From Fratercula arctica (lineage: Eukaryota; Chordata; Aves; Charadriiformes; Alcidae): a DNA stretch of 64,000 nt. Of the stretch, positions 1-13,770 are shown one piece after another (position 1 is the stretch's first letter; every line of letters begins with the position of its first letter). The notes beneath the pieces were generated by a model. The model did no database searches and was not told where the DNA came from. It saw only the letters and a list, made by a program, of their open reading frames with translations. The translations under genes and the position numbers were made by a program. Location of the stretch: contig CANTUZ010000001.1 in the NCBI GenBank assembly GCA_947846985.1, forward strand, positions 151,186,447 to 151,250,446, written 5' to 3'.

Positions 1-2170
1 AGTTCTTAGTAAAATATTTGATTTTCTATTTGCTAAAAATTCTAGTAGAGTATAATAATAAAAAGAAACAAAAAAAACCTAAACCAAAACAAAACCTAAT
101 TTCTTCATTAGAAATTTCATACAACGCATTTTATCAGTTTTGGGCCAGCTCATTGAATTGTTTGCTTTTCATTTCTATCATTTTTAAACAAATTTTAGAA
201 AACCTTCTTGATCTTTTTTGCTTAACATTGCTTTGAGAGATGACAGTGCCAGCTCAGCAGCATGCAAGTTATATGCAGAGAAACCAAATACAATGCCAGA
301 TCAAATTAGTGGAGGCAAAGAAGAAAAGAATAAGGGGATATATGCCTTAGGAGATAACAGTAATTTTATAAAAATATATTTGTTATTTCTGTGATATAGC
401 TCATTAAATGATATGATTGTGACCCAAAGGCTTGGTATTTTTCTTGAGTAAAATACAGTGTGCATTTTATTTGACTGGATCCACTTACATTTGGAATGCC
501 TTGCAATTTCCTATACATTAGGTAATTCTATCTATTTTTTGTGAATAGGCTACTATGATAATTTCTTAGAACAGACTACACCAATTTGCTACATTTTGAA
601 CGTGAAAACACTTTTGCCTGTCTAACTTTGAACAGAAATACTTTTTTGTGCCTTCCGTGGGACTGTCCATGTGTTTGGCTACGTACAAGTTTGTAAGTAA
701 CAGTTGTTCCATCTTTTCCTGTTGAAAGTCTTGCAGGGTGATCACATTTCTATCTGTATCACCGGGAAACATAAATATTTGTGTAGGATGAAGTGTTGTC
801 ACAGTTGTGATTGCCAAACTGTGTCAGGGCTTTGACTACCAGGCAGTTGCATTGCAGGTTAATGTTCTTTAAATTGTCACCTGGTTCAGTTTCTTTCACC
901 AGATGGGGACTGGGAGGAGGGGGAGCAGTGTTTTGGGGTTGTTATTTTCTTCCAATAAGTTTTCCCTTTCCGCATGAGCACTAGCATGTAGAGACAGACA
1001 CCTGCTTACATCCTACTAAATTTAAACAACATGCTCAACTGACATCCTGCGATGGGATTTCTGTGGGCAATGTAATTTGGACAAAGACACCAGTGAACAT
1101 AGGAGAAAACAGCAGCCTGACAACTTGTCACTTGCACCAAAGCTGGTAGGAGCACTTAGGTGGGCAGGCGTTTGGCACGCTGTAGGACATGCCCACCTTG
1201 GTGCAGGCATGAAGGTACAAGGAGCACTTGAGGTGTGGAGGGACCTGACAGTGCTGGAAAGTGGGATTTTGACCATTGGTCATGTAGAAATGGGACAAAA
1301 TAAAAGGAATTGCGGACTTACAGCAATACCAGCAAGAGCACGTGCCATTGCAAAAGACAGAGAGGACGGATCATGTAGCTGGAGAGAATAATGCTGAGAC
1401 AACACTTTTTTGGCTAGACAAAAGTCAAAGACACCCCCATGGGTCAGGGAGGAAAAAATTCTACTAATGATGTTGCTGTTTTATGGTTTCTACTATCTCA
1501 CTGGCTCTGGAATAGCAGGTGGGAGCAAGACGGAAGGGAGTGAGCCTGAAACAATCAACACTGTTTCTTCAGGAAATAACTCAGTCGTGAAATCTATTTT
1601 CGTTTTGCATCTGAAAGAAAATCATTATAGGATCCATAGGAGGTCACACATACATATAAATAAAAAATTACACCTCCACAAAAGTTGTCTAGCTTACACT
1701 ATTTTTTAAACATGATTCCAAACCAATTAATTATTCCTCTCCATTCTGAGCTCAGATGAGTAATTGACACCTTTCTTATTTTTATTGTGTGTAAAGATGT
1801 ATGGGAAAATAAATAAAAACATCAAAATTCTTCCCGATATATGGCTATGGAGGATGTCATTTAAAAACAAAGGAATGGGTTAAGAAGACTCAGTCTGAGA
1901 TAACCACTCTATCCCTCCAACAAAACATAGGCAAACCACTTGAGTGGGAAATGAATATTAGCAAATTATGCTAATTTTTCCAGATTAATAGATAAGGGAT
2001 GGAACCATCCCGGTGCTTTGGGCCAAACTGATTTGCCTCTTAAATTTTGTTTACCTGTCAGTCGTTCCTTCTTCAGCTGTCTTCCTCCCTACCCCATTTT
2101 TCTTTAAACTAGCCTACATTTTTGACTGGAGTTCACAAGGAGGTTGTTATGTGTTACCTAATTTACTAGT

Positions 2171-2216
2171 GTGTGCCACTTTTTTTTTCTTTCTTTCTTT
2201 TTTCTTTCTTTCATCT
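2171..2216 (+). repeat. Pyrimidine-rich simple tract (T/C)
   Basis: A T-run passes into CTTT-type repeats, giving nearly pure pyrimidine on the plus strand. It explains the overlapping Phe/Leu/Ser-rich open frames in all three plus-strand frames here, which should not be taken as genes. A polypyrimidine tract can also precede a splice acceptor, but nothing downstream looks like an exon. Confidence 0.75.
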
Positions 2217-5200
2217 GGTACATTTCTGGTTTATGTTTCTTTTCCATCCTTTTTCATTTTTCAGGAGCTTTTTTTCATACTCACACAGAGGGATTTTTCC
2301 ACCTTTTTCCTGCCTCTGTTCTCTCTTCTCCACTTTCCTACCTCATATCTTATTCCCTATAGACGTACATTCATCTGTAGTGATTTTGCAGAGTGAATGA
2401 GGTGGCACAATTCTGTCCTCCGATCTTTTGAAAGCTGTGAGTGTCATAGAGGGAATCCTAAAACCAAGGGAAGTAGCTAGGATTTGGCTCACAAAACTGG
2501 GACTTGGTTTTTATTTTACTTTTAATGTATACTCTTGAAAGTACAATACAAACTTATTTTTTATTTCCTGGCTCTCCTTTTTTTCTACCAACATTGAGGG
2601 TTTCAGTATTCCAGCTTCTGTCACACAGGGTGATTGAAGCAGACCTATGCCAGGATTATTTATATCTCAGTTTCCAGCAAAGCTGCACAAGCTTTGTACG
2701 TTATACCATGCCCTTCCATCCTACCCACAGGTAGACGCTGGCAAAGTCTCCAGCCTCAAACCCATTGACATTACTAACCTCCACAGTGCATGGAGCAGGC
2801 TCACCCCAGTGTTTGTATAGCAGAAGTCGTGCTGCTGTGGCAGTTTCTGTCAGAGCACTTGCATTTGTATTTCTTTTAGAAATATCTGGATACAAGAAGA
2901 GTGTAAAAGCAATCTGTCTCCGTCACACTGTCAGCTAACAATAACAGCAATTATTTCAGGGGCATCAGATGCTGGATGAACAACCTTCTCCTGCCTGCTC
3001 CCACCACCTTCACACCTGCAGAGAAGAACCTAACAGCAGTGGCCACAATTGCGATAATACAATGAACACTAAATTAGACAGATTGGCAATTGCAGGCTAG
3101 AAGGACTTCAAAAGTCTTCTACATTAAGCACTTTATAACGAGCCCTGAAGAGTGCCAGTGCCTGGAACAGAAGTGGGAGCATAGGTGTCTCTGCTCCATT
3201 TGTGCCATATTACCTTAGCAGAGCTTTTGAGTCCAGGGTATTTTTACGCTCTCTGGACCGGCCGTACGTATCATACCCACCTGGTGCTGCCTCTGCAAGT
3301 GCCTCCGTGTTGGCCTGCTTAGATCCATGACCTGACTGCTCAGAATGTACCGCAGCAGAGCTGGCAGAGGGTGATTTCTCCCTGGCCATGGTCCCCTGGT
3401 GTGAAAAGCAGCATCTTTCGTCTGCTGAGATGGGAGAGAAGTTCTTCTCAAAGCCCAGGGTGCTCTGGAAATGAAAGAGAACACAGTTCTATTCTTTATG
3501 TTTGTATCGATTGTAATCTTCATATTTTCTACAGCAAAAGATAATTTTTATGTATATTTAAAAACAAAACAAAAGAAAAAAAAAGCACAAAGAAACCTTA
3601 GCTCCTTATTCTTTCTTTCTCCTTTTCTCTTTTCATTTTTATTCTGCATACATGTATGGATTTTCCTCAAGTTTTACTGAAGAAGCTCCTAGAAGGCTTA
3701 GGAGAAGTAAAAAGGTTAATCTTAAAGCCCTGGTTGCTGTTCACTCAGTAGTGTTCTTCTTCAGAAAGAGACTTTTCCTTGTTAATGCTAATGTTTGAAT
3801 AAAATTATTTTTGTCATTCATGGCTGCTTGCAGCTAGCATCCTTTTACCCAAGAGCAGTGGCAACAAGTCTTCCAGTTTACCCTGAAAAATTTAAGAAGT
3901 ACTTTGGTCTTTTGATTGCAGAAGGAAAATAGTTCACAAGATATCTGGAGTCCGTGGGCGATATAGACACCTACACAGATTTACAGAGAGCCCTCTACTG
4001 AGGAGAATAGCTTTGTGGTATATTGGGAAATTACGTGGCAGCTGGTAAATGGCGCTTTTGTGTGACACTGTTTATTAAAGCAGAAAGTAAGAGTGCGTCC
4101 AGAAGATGACTCGGAGCTTGGGATAGCAAAAAGCCCCACAAGAGCAACGATAATCAAAATACATTTAAAGAGTATGTTGTTCCAGGTTATTAGCATGAGA
4201 TTGCTTGTGCTTGCTGTCCATTACCTGCTTGCTAACGAGATGCAAAATATTTCATTGTACTGCTTAACTAACTCTGTGCAATGCAGTTCTAGGAATTAAC
4301 ATGTCAGTGGCAGAAGCAATGAACATCTGCTCTGGTTTTTATGTTGGTGTACACTAGACTGAGTTGCATTCTGAATTTCTTAGTGATATCCTGTACTCTA
4401 CCTGGCTGTTTTACCCAGTTACCTCTGATATGCACATCAGCATGTTCCAAAAATACCATATTTCTTAGGACCTTCAGTGGTCAGAGAGGAAATCAAGTTT
4501 CCACCCACTTAACTGGGAAAATCAGTTCTTCTAAAATAATGTTTCAACTGGTAGGAAGAGCAATCATAATTTTCTGAAAGCAAAAAGTAATAAATGGCTC
4601 ATCTTCCAGGGCTTTGCTCTATTGCTGTTTTTTTTCTCTTTTTGTCCTGCAATACATCACAGCCCTTTAACGTAATTTTGTTTTCTCCGTTTTAATCAGT
4701 TTATCCTCTAACTATGACATTTCTCTGCCTGCTCATCTTTTCTTTTTAGCTTTCAGAAAAAATTACTACAAAGCAGGAAAACCAAAAGAAAAACATACCA
4801 AATCAAAGTTGGATTTCCAATTAAGTGTCCAAACAAGACCATCTCTAAATGAGAACATCTTGCCGGAGATACTTCGGTTTTGAGAACAACCTTCTCTTTA
4901 GATATATGTCTAAAGTTTGGTCAGTTTAGTTTGGTCAGTAACACTAGTGAGAAAAAAGGTCATTGTACTCTACATATTTATTTTTAATTTCATGCATTCT
5001 GTAGCAAACAGCATATGATTTTTATTGGATAGGACTACTGCCCCTTGGTTTGTTCTTTCTGCTTTAATAAATGTTCTTTCCCTTTGCCACCTGTCAGGAA
5101 TGATGCACAGCAGACTTATAGAAATTAGGAGCTTTCAGACACTGACAAAGCAGCACGCCTCCCTAAGAATTAACCTAATTTCCTGAGCTTGGCATTAGAG

Positions 5201-8200
5201 CAGAATCTCAAGACTGTGACACGAGTGACATGTGCTCTCCTACCTTCTTCTCACTCTTACCAGTTTCTTTCTGGCGTCATGACTGTTTGCCCACTTAAAC
5301 AAATAAGTAAACAAACAAACCGCAAAAGTAGCATAAGAAACAAAACTCCAAAGTCATTAATCAAAATCCTACTGTCAAAGCCACTTGCTCTTCAGGCAAG
5401 ATCACGTCTTTCAGTAAAGGGTAGTGTTGAATTCTTAATAGGGCAGGGCCCTTGTGAAAACCCTGGTTGTTCTGAGACCACTGTTATGTTCCTGTGAAAA
5501 ATTGTCCTCTACATGTGAGGATTGATGTCCTACCTAAAACACAGTTATGAAACGTACTGTTTCTATAACAGCATTATGAAAAAGCACTACTTCTGCCAGG
5601 CCAAATTTTTTGATAGTGTAATGGGTAGAGCACAGTTTGTTAAAATGCCATGTGATTATCTCAAATATGAAGTTCAGCCTTTTAGGGCACAAAATGGCTT
5701 AAGCTGTGCTTGAGATTTTTCCATACACAGGTCGCTTGTCCTCTGGCACTGAGCAAATGACTTAAAAAACATTTAATTTAAAATTATTTAAAAAAAACAT
5801 TAAAAAAGAAACATTGAAGAGTGAGCTGGCAAGGAGTTAAAAATTTTAATGTGAAAGATAATCTCTCTTGAAAATGCCAGGGACACCACAGTGTTCCTTG
5901 TCCCACTTGATCAAGATTAAACATCCCATGTTTCTCACAGCAGAAGCTAAACTCATCAAAGAGGCAAGTTTTTGCAGCCAACCCTCAGCAGGCTATTTGT
6001 TTTCAATATGCAGTGATACAGCTGGTAGGAGTTTTTTTCAGAGTTGTCTGATTTAAGTCCCTAAAGAAATGACGACCCTTGGGCTGGGGCACGATTGTCT
6101 CTCAGGTGTAAAAAATTCCTCTTCTTGCTGAAGCTTCTGATTTTTCTGTGGATAACTATCAGGCTGATAATGTTTTAGAATACTACCCTATGTAAAACTC
6201 TTCAGGACCCAAATTCCCTTCTCTCCTTTTATGGATACATCCAATGAGCAATTGTTTCACAATGATGATGTCTGGGATGATCACATCCCAGCGTCAATGA
6301 AATTATTTCAGACCTCTATTTTCTCTTGTTTTCTGCCTCAGTGTTGCCTGATAGTTGCTTCGTTTTAAAAGACAATTAAAGCAATTGGAGTAAACCATTC
6401 ATTGTTCAAGTATTGATTATAACTGTTTGATGGAAGAGGGCATGTGGCAGTATTTGGGGACAGGCAGTTTGCATGGTCAGTTGCTAAGATATTGGATAAT
6501 GTCAAAATCATGTCTGAATTGATGGATTGTGCTGTCCCTTAAAAAGATTTTAGCTGCATGTTGGTCTTTATTTGTCTTCAGAAAAATGCTGGCCCTTAGA
6601 AGAATAATTTCATTTTTGACATACTGCAAAAACTATATGACTCAGCAGAGTGAAATGCCCTCTAGATACAATATCCATCAGAAACTATTCATTAGTTCAC
6701 TAGTACACAGTACTAGTATACAGTTCACATCAAATAAATTCTGCCTGGTTTTGCCCATTAGGTGGAAAAATCAGGTCACAAGCAGCTGTCATGGGTGAAA
6801 TCCTGTTTCCACAGAGGTCAAAGTAGATCTCCCTTTGCTTCTGGTCATCACAAAGCTTCATCTTATGCCTTTGTGGACAGGTAGTATCAGACAATATCTT
6901 ACTTCAAATTAAAACAACCATGCAGACACACCCTCAGACCTCCTCAGAGATAAGGGACTTTTTTAGTCTTGTGAGAAGGCTTTATCTTTACAAAACAAGT
7001 ATCTGTCTTGATCAAATTCTCCACAGAAATCAGTGGAAATGTTTAACTCAAGTTCAGTCAGCCAAGAGTCCACCCTGGTAAAAATTTTGAACAAACACTG
7101 ATCAATTTCTTTGACATGTCCCTTTGACTAGTAACTTTGCATTGTCATGAAAAGCCTTGACTTGGTAGGACTTTCAACCTATATGCATAACTTCCACACA
7201 GTAACTTTCAGTTCTATGATTATAAAAATGGCTATCTAACCAGAGCTTTCATCTTGTCTATGCTGCATTCCCCCATATCGCTAGCAATAATTACAGGAGA
7301 GTCTTCGATATCATTTTAGGGAAGCCTAAGAGGCTGATTTTCTGAGATTTTGGGAATCTCTTGCTTTCATAGCCTTCAGTTGGAGCTGTTAGAGCTCAAC
7401 ACTTCCAAAAACCATGTTAGATTCTCCATTATGTTTAGTCGGATATTACTGGAAGTGGAGTACATTTTCATGTTATCTATCACCTTGAGGGAGTAATAAA
7501 ATATATTACTTCAATCCACTGAAAACTCCCCACTGCATTGTATTCAGTACACTTCTGGGCTGAGACATGCCAGCTGCTTCAGAGTATTTAGTAGAATTAC
7601 ATGTTATCAAAGGATAGGAAATAGAGCATGGTATCCCATTGCAATGCCAAGTAGAATTTTAAATATTGGAATTTAATTACCTAAGTTGTATTAGGGTAAC
7701 AGTTTTCTATCTCCTTTAATCCTGCTCATTATCATTTGAGAGAAGAGAGTTCCGAGTCAAGCACAATTGCTGGTAATTAACTGCTGGTGATACCAGTGGT
7801 CTCTGGAGGCAGTTTTATCCAGCCCTTGTAACGTTAAAAGAGGAAGACCCAAAACCAGAACCATTTAAAGGAACAAGTGAGGAATAAAAGAAAATCTACT
7901 TTAAGGAATGTCTTTCACATAACTTCAGTCACTGAAAGACTTTCCAATAACACACAGCTGAGGCCTAATATTTTGCAGCGTTGTAACAGTAAACCTAAAC
8001 TGTCTGCTTCAAACCAAAAACCACTAACAGAATTCATGGGGTTTGGAAAGAATAGACTCTCTTAAAACTGCTCTTTGTCTTCTGAGGAGAGAGGAAGTCA
8101 CAGAGGCTAGGTTATCTTTTGAGATCTGCAAAAGAGCTTTGTCCCCTTCTGCATAGCAGTAAATTCTGCTTAGTATTGGAGATGGACAGTGACCAGCCAG

Positions 8201-10161
8201 CCAGCAGTTACTATGTATAATTAGGCATGTTAAAGAGATCTTGGACCCGATCCCCAGCCAGGATGTTTGCCACAAGCAGAAAGAAAATCTAAATATTTTC
8301 TGTATCCCGGTCCCAGGAAAGAACATTTCAAGCTTTTTATGGGCACATTTATCAGTCTGCTCTGTTGTTGACAGTCAGGGAGTTCTTAAGAAACTTTCTC
8401 TGGTGGTGCATTGGAATTTAGTGTTATAGTGATAATATCACAAGGGAAAGTAACTGAACGCAACATCAATTACCTTTCCATAGTAGTGTGGTATCTTGCT
8501 GTCAGTCATCACTGCAGCATATTTGAAGTATAGGTTTACAGTCCTACAAGAGCAGTGAAGGAGGCAGGAGCGGTAAGCAAAAATGAAAAGAGCATTGGAA
8601 GGTGGGACTACAAATTTAATCTTAATCTCTTTTTCACATTCCCTAGTACCTTATGGCAGCTCCCTGACCTCATTGTTTAAAGATTTTTCTCATGACAATT
8701 GCTTTAGTAAAACTTGTTCAGATTCGTGCTTTTTGGAAATGGAACAGAGAACAATAAATCTACAGTGACATTACACAGTAAAGTGATCAAAGGGCTGCTG
8801 AAGCCTTTTAGGAAACTTTCAGAAACACACAGTCTTGTAATTTAGTTGGTCTATCAGATACTGTGTCTTATTTATTTTTTCCTTGCAGTCAGATTCTGCC
8901 ACATTTTTTCATTCTGAGAACTATTCCTCTCATCAGACTCACATGTTTCTATGGGTTTACTCAGCAGCAGTCCATATATTCCAATTGGAGAATAATGTCT
9001 CAGTAAGCATGAATCCCATACATTTCCATACGGCAACTCAGGAAGTAATGTACTATTTGTTATATAAACTGAGTTTATGTCATCATCATAACTTGAGTCA
9101 CTGTGCATATGTTTGCTTGAAATTACTGTTGGCAAGCGCATGAAAGCAAGGAGTAAGAGTTTTTTTCTGCTTATATTCATTATTTGCCCCTGCCATGACA
9201 CCATAAGCATCTCTGCTGCAACTTAATGGCACAAACAGCCTTGTAATTTCAAATGAAAAGTTAGCAGCAAGAACAGATACACATCCCTAAGATCCCTCAG
9301 TTTTAGCTCATGTATTTTTTCTCCGAGAAAATATTATTTGCAATACATTACAGAAGAAAATAAACACCAAACACAGCTATTATAGAAACCAGAAATTTAT
9401 TCAAATCAAATACTTTAAAGACATCCATGTGAGGCATCTTTACAGGGATGCACTGCAAGATGCAGCAATAACTTCTTTGCCTTAAGTAGCACTTTCTTGA
9501 TACAGCATAGTTTTCAAAAATTAATTGTCACTGGCATCTTTTTGTATATTTTTAGAAATATGTATCATATAACAATACTAAATGTTAGATTCTGCCTTCT
9601 TGTAATGATAATGTAACATCTACAGTTCTAGAAAAAGGGAGGATTAGAGAGTAACTTTTACTATGCTGCTGAACAGGAGCCTAAATGGGTGCAAGGTTTT
9701 GTCTTAAGCTTTTCCTGATTTATCCACACTGTTACAGAGTGAGCTGTCTGTGCGTGCTTCTTCCCTGTGACAGGTTGGTAGGTCATTCATGAGGAGTCTT
9801 GTCTCTATGACTTGTCTACCCACCAGGAAATTCTGTCATGTGTTGTCATTGTATATCAATAGTGAATGATTACTGCCTTGTTTCCCTCAAAAAGGAAAAA
9901 AAGATGATTTAGGTTACAGAAAAATGAATGGGCAAATTACCTGCCGACTTATAGCTATCAGGACTTTCTAGTTCCTGCTTTTCCATGTGTAGTTGACTTG
10001 TTTGTGCACAGCTGCACAATTTATCCTAAGTCTACCTCTCAAGGTTTGTCCCTCCACTCCTGTACCCATGATATCTGCAAGGCATGAAGTCTCCAGGAAT
10101 TATTCCTTGGGGTGATTTTTATTTTTTTTTTTAATCATCTCCCACTCATTTAAAAATAAAT

Positions 10162-10177
10162 AAAAAAAAAAAAAAAA
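10162..10177 (+). repeat. A16 homopolymer
   Basis: Sixteen A residues follow an A-rich stretch with interspersed T. No retroposed gene or SINE body is recognised upstream, so I call it a simple homopolymer and not a retroposition tail. Confidence 0.8.
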
Positions 10178-10419
10178 GACAAGCACAGCTTAAACAGATT
10201 GCCTTTGCACAGCACAGGAAAAATTAAGAAACTTGGGCTGTAAATCAGTAGGGGAGATGAGCTCCAAAATAGATGCCTATGTGTTCAAAATGTCCTGCTA
10301 TAACTCCCCAGTGGAGCAAGCTAAGGACTCTTGCCAAGAGTGTATCACCTCACAATTTAATCAACACATTGATCAGCTGTTTGCATAAAATAGTAATGTG
10401 GCATTTAGTCTTTCTGTGG

Positions 10420-10510
10420 ACCTCAGCACACGTATCTGTAAAATGCATAGCATGTTCTAAAATTCATATAATACCTTGCAGAGGTTTTGTAAAGCTAAGC
10501 TAATTAAAGT
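10420..10510 (+). mobile_element. Possible fossil MIR/L2-type retroposon 3' region
   Basis: The order of short words here (CCTCAG, then ATCTGTAAAATG, then AATACCTTGCAGAGG, TTTTGTAAAG and a TTAAAG end) parallels the 3' region shared by MIR and L2 elements, in which a CCTCAG...ATCTGTAAAATG block is followed by an AATA/CCT...GTTGTGAGGATTAAAT block. Bird genomes retain a few such very old copies. Divergence is high and I rely on remembered consensus order, so chance similarity is possible. Confidence 0.42.
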
Positions 10511-12788
10511 CAAGCAGTCAGCTGAAATTTGCTCTTTAAGAGAAAGTAATTTATCTAAACCTTCAAAGGAAGAAGATTTCTTAATACCTTTTCATAAAGC
10601 TCCTATAGCCATCATGCTGGCCATTTATTACTTATACATCAAAACCAAACCGTAGGAGAGAAATGGGCAAGCCAGAAAGCTTGAAAATAATAGCCATAGG
10701 CTGTAAGAGAGATCTCATTAGGGACACGAAAGGGAAGTACAGAGTCAGTGGAACCAAAGAACGGTTTATGATATTGTACTTGCATATTTAGCAATGGCAG
10801 GAAATGATATTAGAAGATAATCATCACTCTGTCATAGCATCTGAACTTCCTTGGACATAAGCATGTGAATTGGGTTTGGAAAGATTCTTGTTTAGCACGT
10901 AGAAAGACAATCCAGAGTCTGACCATCTTTGAGACATACTGTGAAACCTCCTTCTTTTATAAAACTTTCTTGGCTAACCAAGAATACCTTTCATAATCAT
11001 TTCGCACTTTCTTCTCAATCACTGCAAAACAGAGCAGTCATCCAACAAACTTACTCAGAGATGGTTAGACGTGAAAGGAATCAGAGATTTTGTAATTTCT
11101 GCTGGGGGTCTTTGTCTTGGTACTCTAATTGATGCAGAAGCTACTGAGTATGGAAGGTGCAGAGTGACTGCCACTTTTCAAGTGCTGAAATGAAAGGTGT
11201 GTGTCACCTCTTGTCCATTTGTATTAAACTGTACAATGGTGGAAAGGAGATTGTAAAAGAAACAAAGGAAATTGCCTGTCGTAGAAGAAACGGTAAAGGA
11301 TTCAGCAGTTTCTGCTCTTCAGCACACTGAAGATGAAGAGGAACTCCCCCACCCACTGAAGGCAATGCTGTCTTCATAAGTTCATGGTTCGACACCATGG
11401 ATCTCCAGGTGGGTCAAGATTATAGAGATACACCAACCTGGAGGACTCCATGCTGTTGAGCTGTTCACGAGCAGCGGAAGCCAAAAAACTCTTCTCAGCT
11501 ACCAGGTTATTTTCCTTGTGTGCCTCTGGAGTTCTTCTGACTGAATTCCTCGCTTCAGAGCAAATCACCCATGGAAAAAACCAAAAGCCTTCCACAACCG
11601 AGGAGAAGAAACAAACCACCTCTCTGCTGAGGACTAAAGCACAATCAATGCCGATACACAGCTAAGAAGATTTCCAGGCTGTTACCAAGTGTATGCATGT
11701 GTGTGTGTGTACTTGCTTCTGCAGTGGACTTTCTTACACCTTTCTGTGAATGCTGTAAATTTCCATTCAATGGCAAAGGGAGAGGAGGAACGGGCAAACA
11801 ATGTTCTCTGTGAAGCAGCTAAAATACTGAGTGGATAGCTATCTACAGTAAAGAAAGCAGGCATGTTCTGAAAGAGCATGCCTACACTATCAAAAATTTA
11901 TGGGTATGAGCCCATTCTCAACCCATTCCTGCCTTCCATCCACAGTGATTACTTGTAGAGGTGTTAGCAGCTCTATATTTATGTTAATATATGATTTTTC
12001 TGAGAAAGAAGAGCCCAAGCCCTTTCCCAGCCTCCGCATGAATGCAAACTCTTGTTTAAGTGATATAGACAGGTCAGGCTGTGGTGAGGCGGAGCATGTT
12101 ATGCTCCCAGAACATCAGCAGATATGTGAAGTACGGCATTTTCCATGTATAGCGGGGACATTTGAACTATAAATACCAGTGTGGATGGCAAGGTCTGAGG
12201 TCATGGGGAATGGCATCCTTACATCCACTTTTAAGCCCTCTTGTCTGGAAGTGTAGACATACCTATAGAGGACATGTCTCCTGCATGATAGTAAGTATTT
12301 ATATGCATTGGTATGATTCAATATTGATTCCTCTGTTGTTCACTTGAGTAAAGGCAAGTCTTCTCATACTGGAAAAGGGGAATTACCCTGGAGCAGAAGA
12401 CAGTTGCTGAGGTCAAACACCTTGGTGCTGTTGGGTCATTCACTTGTTGCACCTGAGAGCACTAAGGCTCTACAAGGGGGTTGGCAATGAACCATTGCAA
12501 ATCAGCATTGTTCTCAGCAATTGCCAGTGGTAACGCTTAGACCATTGCTTACTGGACTTATTTACATTTTGTATTTACTACACAGATTTCTTATTGAGGG
12601 TTGAGTAGGAGGTTGGAGAGAGAATAAACCTGAGCAGGAACTCTATAAAGCAGGACGTATCCTTATGCATGCTGCACTGAACTGTAATTTAAATATGTCT
12701 GGGCTGCCACTGATGAGAAACCTAAGAGTGATGGAATTTTCACAGACCTCTTTTGCTTTCCATAAAGCTTTTCTCTTTTCTTTCGGAG

Positions 12789-12807
12789 AAAAAAAAAAAA
12801 AAAAAAA
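12789..12807 (+). repeat. A19 homopolymer
   Basis: Nineteen A residues are followed by an AG-rich run. On the minus strand this encodes the poly-Phe block inside the long minus frame at 12643-13212, which is one reason for discounting that frame as a gene. No processed pseudogene body is recognised upstream. Confidence 0.85.
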
Positions 12808-13699
12808 GAAAAGAGAGAGAAAGAATTCTTTGGGGGATAAAATTACTTTCAGAGACGAACAATGCATCTGTATTATACAGTATTGATTGTGACTTGGTTG
12901 TGAGTTACATGAAATTACAAGCTCCCTTGGTCTCTGTTTCACTAGGACCGTTCCATGTGTTATGAATTGATATGGGACCCACAGCTGAACGGCCATTTGT
13001 TTTATTCTTTTACCCAGATCCTTAAAGCTGTTGGTAATGATTGGGAAGAGGGGGGAGCTGATAACCAGGGGGAGTGGAGGCAGTGTATTACTCACTTTCA
13101 AGTGCCCTATTAGCATACTGCTGAGCTGACACGGGGGTAACAACCCTCTCCAAAGCAATCTGCAGTAGTGCCACTTGGGGTGGCACTTGGGATGGGCACC
13201 AAGAAAGCACATGGGGTGTCATTTTTTGGCTGGTGACCTAATGTTATGAAAGAAACTTTTTGGATTCCAATGTGGCCAGGAGTCACCAGACCATTGCTAT
13301 GAAGTAAAGTATCTTTAATCAGGAACAAATGAATGCCCCCGCCCCTTATTCAAAAAGGTCTTTGCTGTATTGCGTGTTAAATCCTGGCTGTGTGAGTGGA
13401 TTGTGCTCAAGCAGAACCATAATGTTTTTGAAAATGCTGTTCACCCAGTAATGTATCTTTCATTGTCCTCAAACAGCTCCTGGAGCAGAGCGGGACCTTG
13501 CTGAAGCAGAGGGTCTCAGATCTGTCTGCACCCATCTGTCTAGACATGCCCGGAGAGGGTAGGGTGTAATCATTGTGCCTGTTTTTCCCTTGCCTTCTGA
13601 AGAAGAAATATATTCCTACTCCCTCCGGTTCCTTTAAGAGACTCTGTGCTAACTTTTATGGGTTTAAGGCTTTTTTCCCTTATTGATGGCTTTTATTTT

Positions 13700-13770
13700 T
13701 AGGCTGTGATTGGTGCTCAACTACAATACACCACGACAGCTGCTTATTCATGTGTTACAGCTGTAGCTTT
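13700..13770. promoter_or_regulatory. Candidate cis-element: twin CAGCTG E-boxes
   Basis: Two identical palindromic E-boxes, CAGCTG, lie at 13737-13742 and 13758-13763, exactly 21 bp apart, about two helical turns. An inverted CCAAT motif (ATTGG) lies just upstream near 13710. CAGCTG is a known binding site for class II bHLH dimers such as E-protein/MyoD- or NeuroD-type factors. The motifs are seen directly; regulatory function is inference, and such pairs also arise by chance. Confidence 0.3.

Larger units (their letters stand above)
1..10418. other. Unique AT-rich noncoding DNA, no gene recognised
   Basis: This stretch has no recognisable exon, RNA gene or well-preserved transposon. Open frames on both strands are short. 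The longest, a 127-codon plus-strand frame at 2013-2396, is rich in Phe, Leu and Ser because it crosses a T/C-rich tract around 2170-2350, so it is composition rather than a protein. Small visible structures are a pyrimidine tract at about 2178-2213, a direct repeat of an 11-base motif containing TTTGGTCAG near 4915-4940, and an A-run at 10162-10177. I infer intergenic or intronic sequence. A short unfamiliar exon would not be detectable by reading alone. Confidence 0.7.

Noticed and set aside
2013..2396. 127-codon Phe/Ser-rich plus-strand frame
   Set aside because: It crosses a pyrimidine tract, and all three plus-strand frames look alike there, which is composition rather than coding.
12643..13212. 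189-codon minus-strand open frame, longest outside the microsatellite
   Set aside because: It contains a poly-Phe block made by the A19 tract, shows no domain or splice context, and its sequence resembles no family I know.
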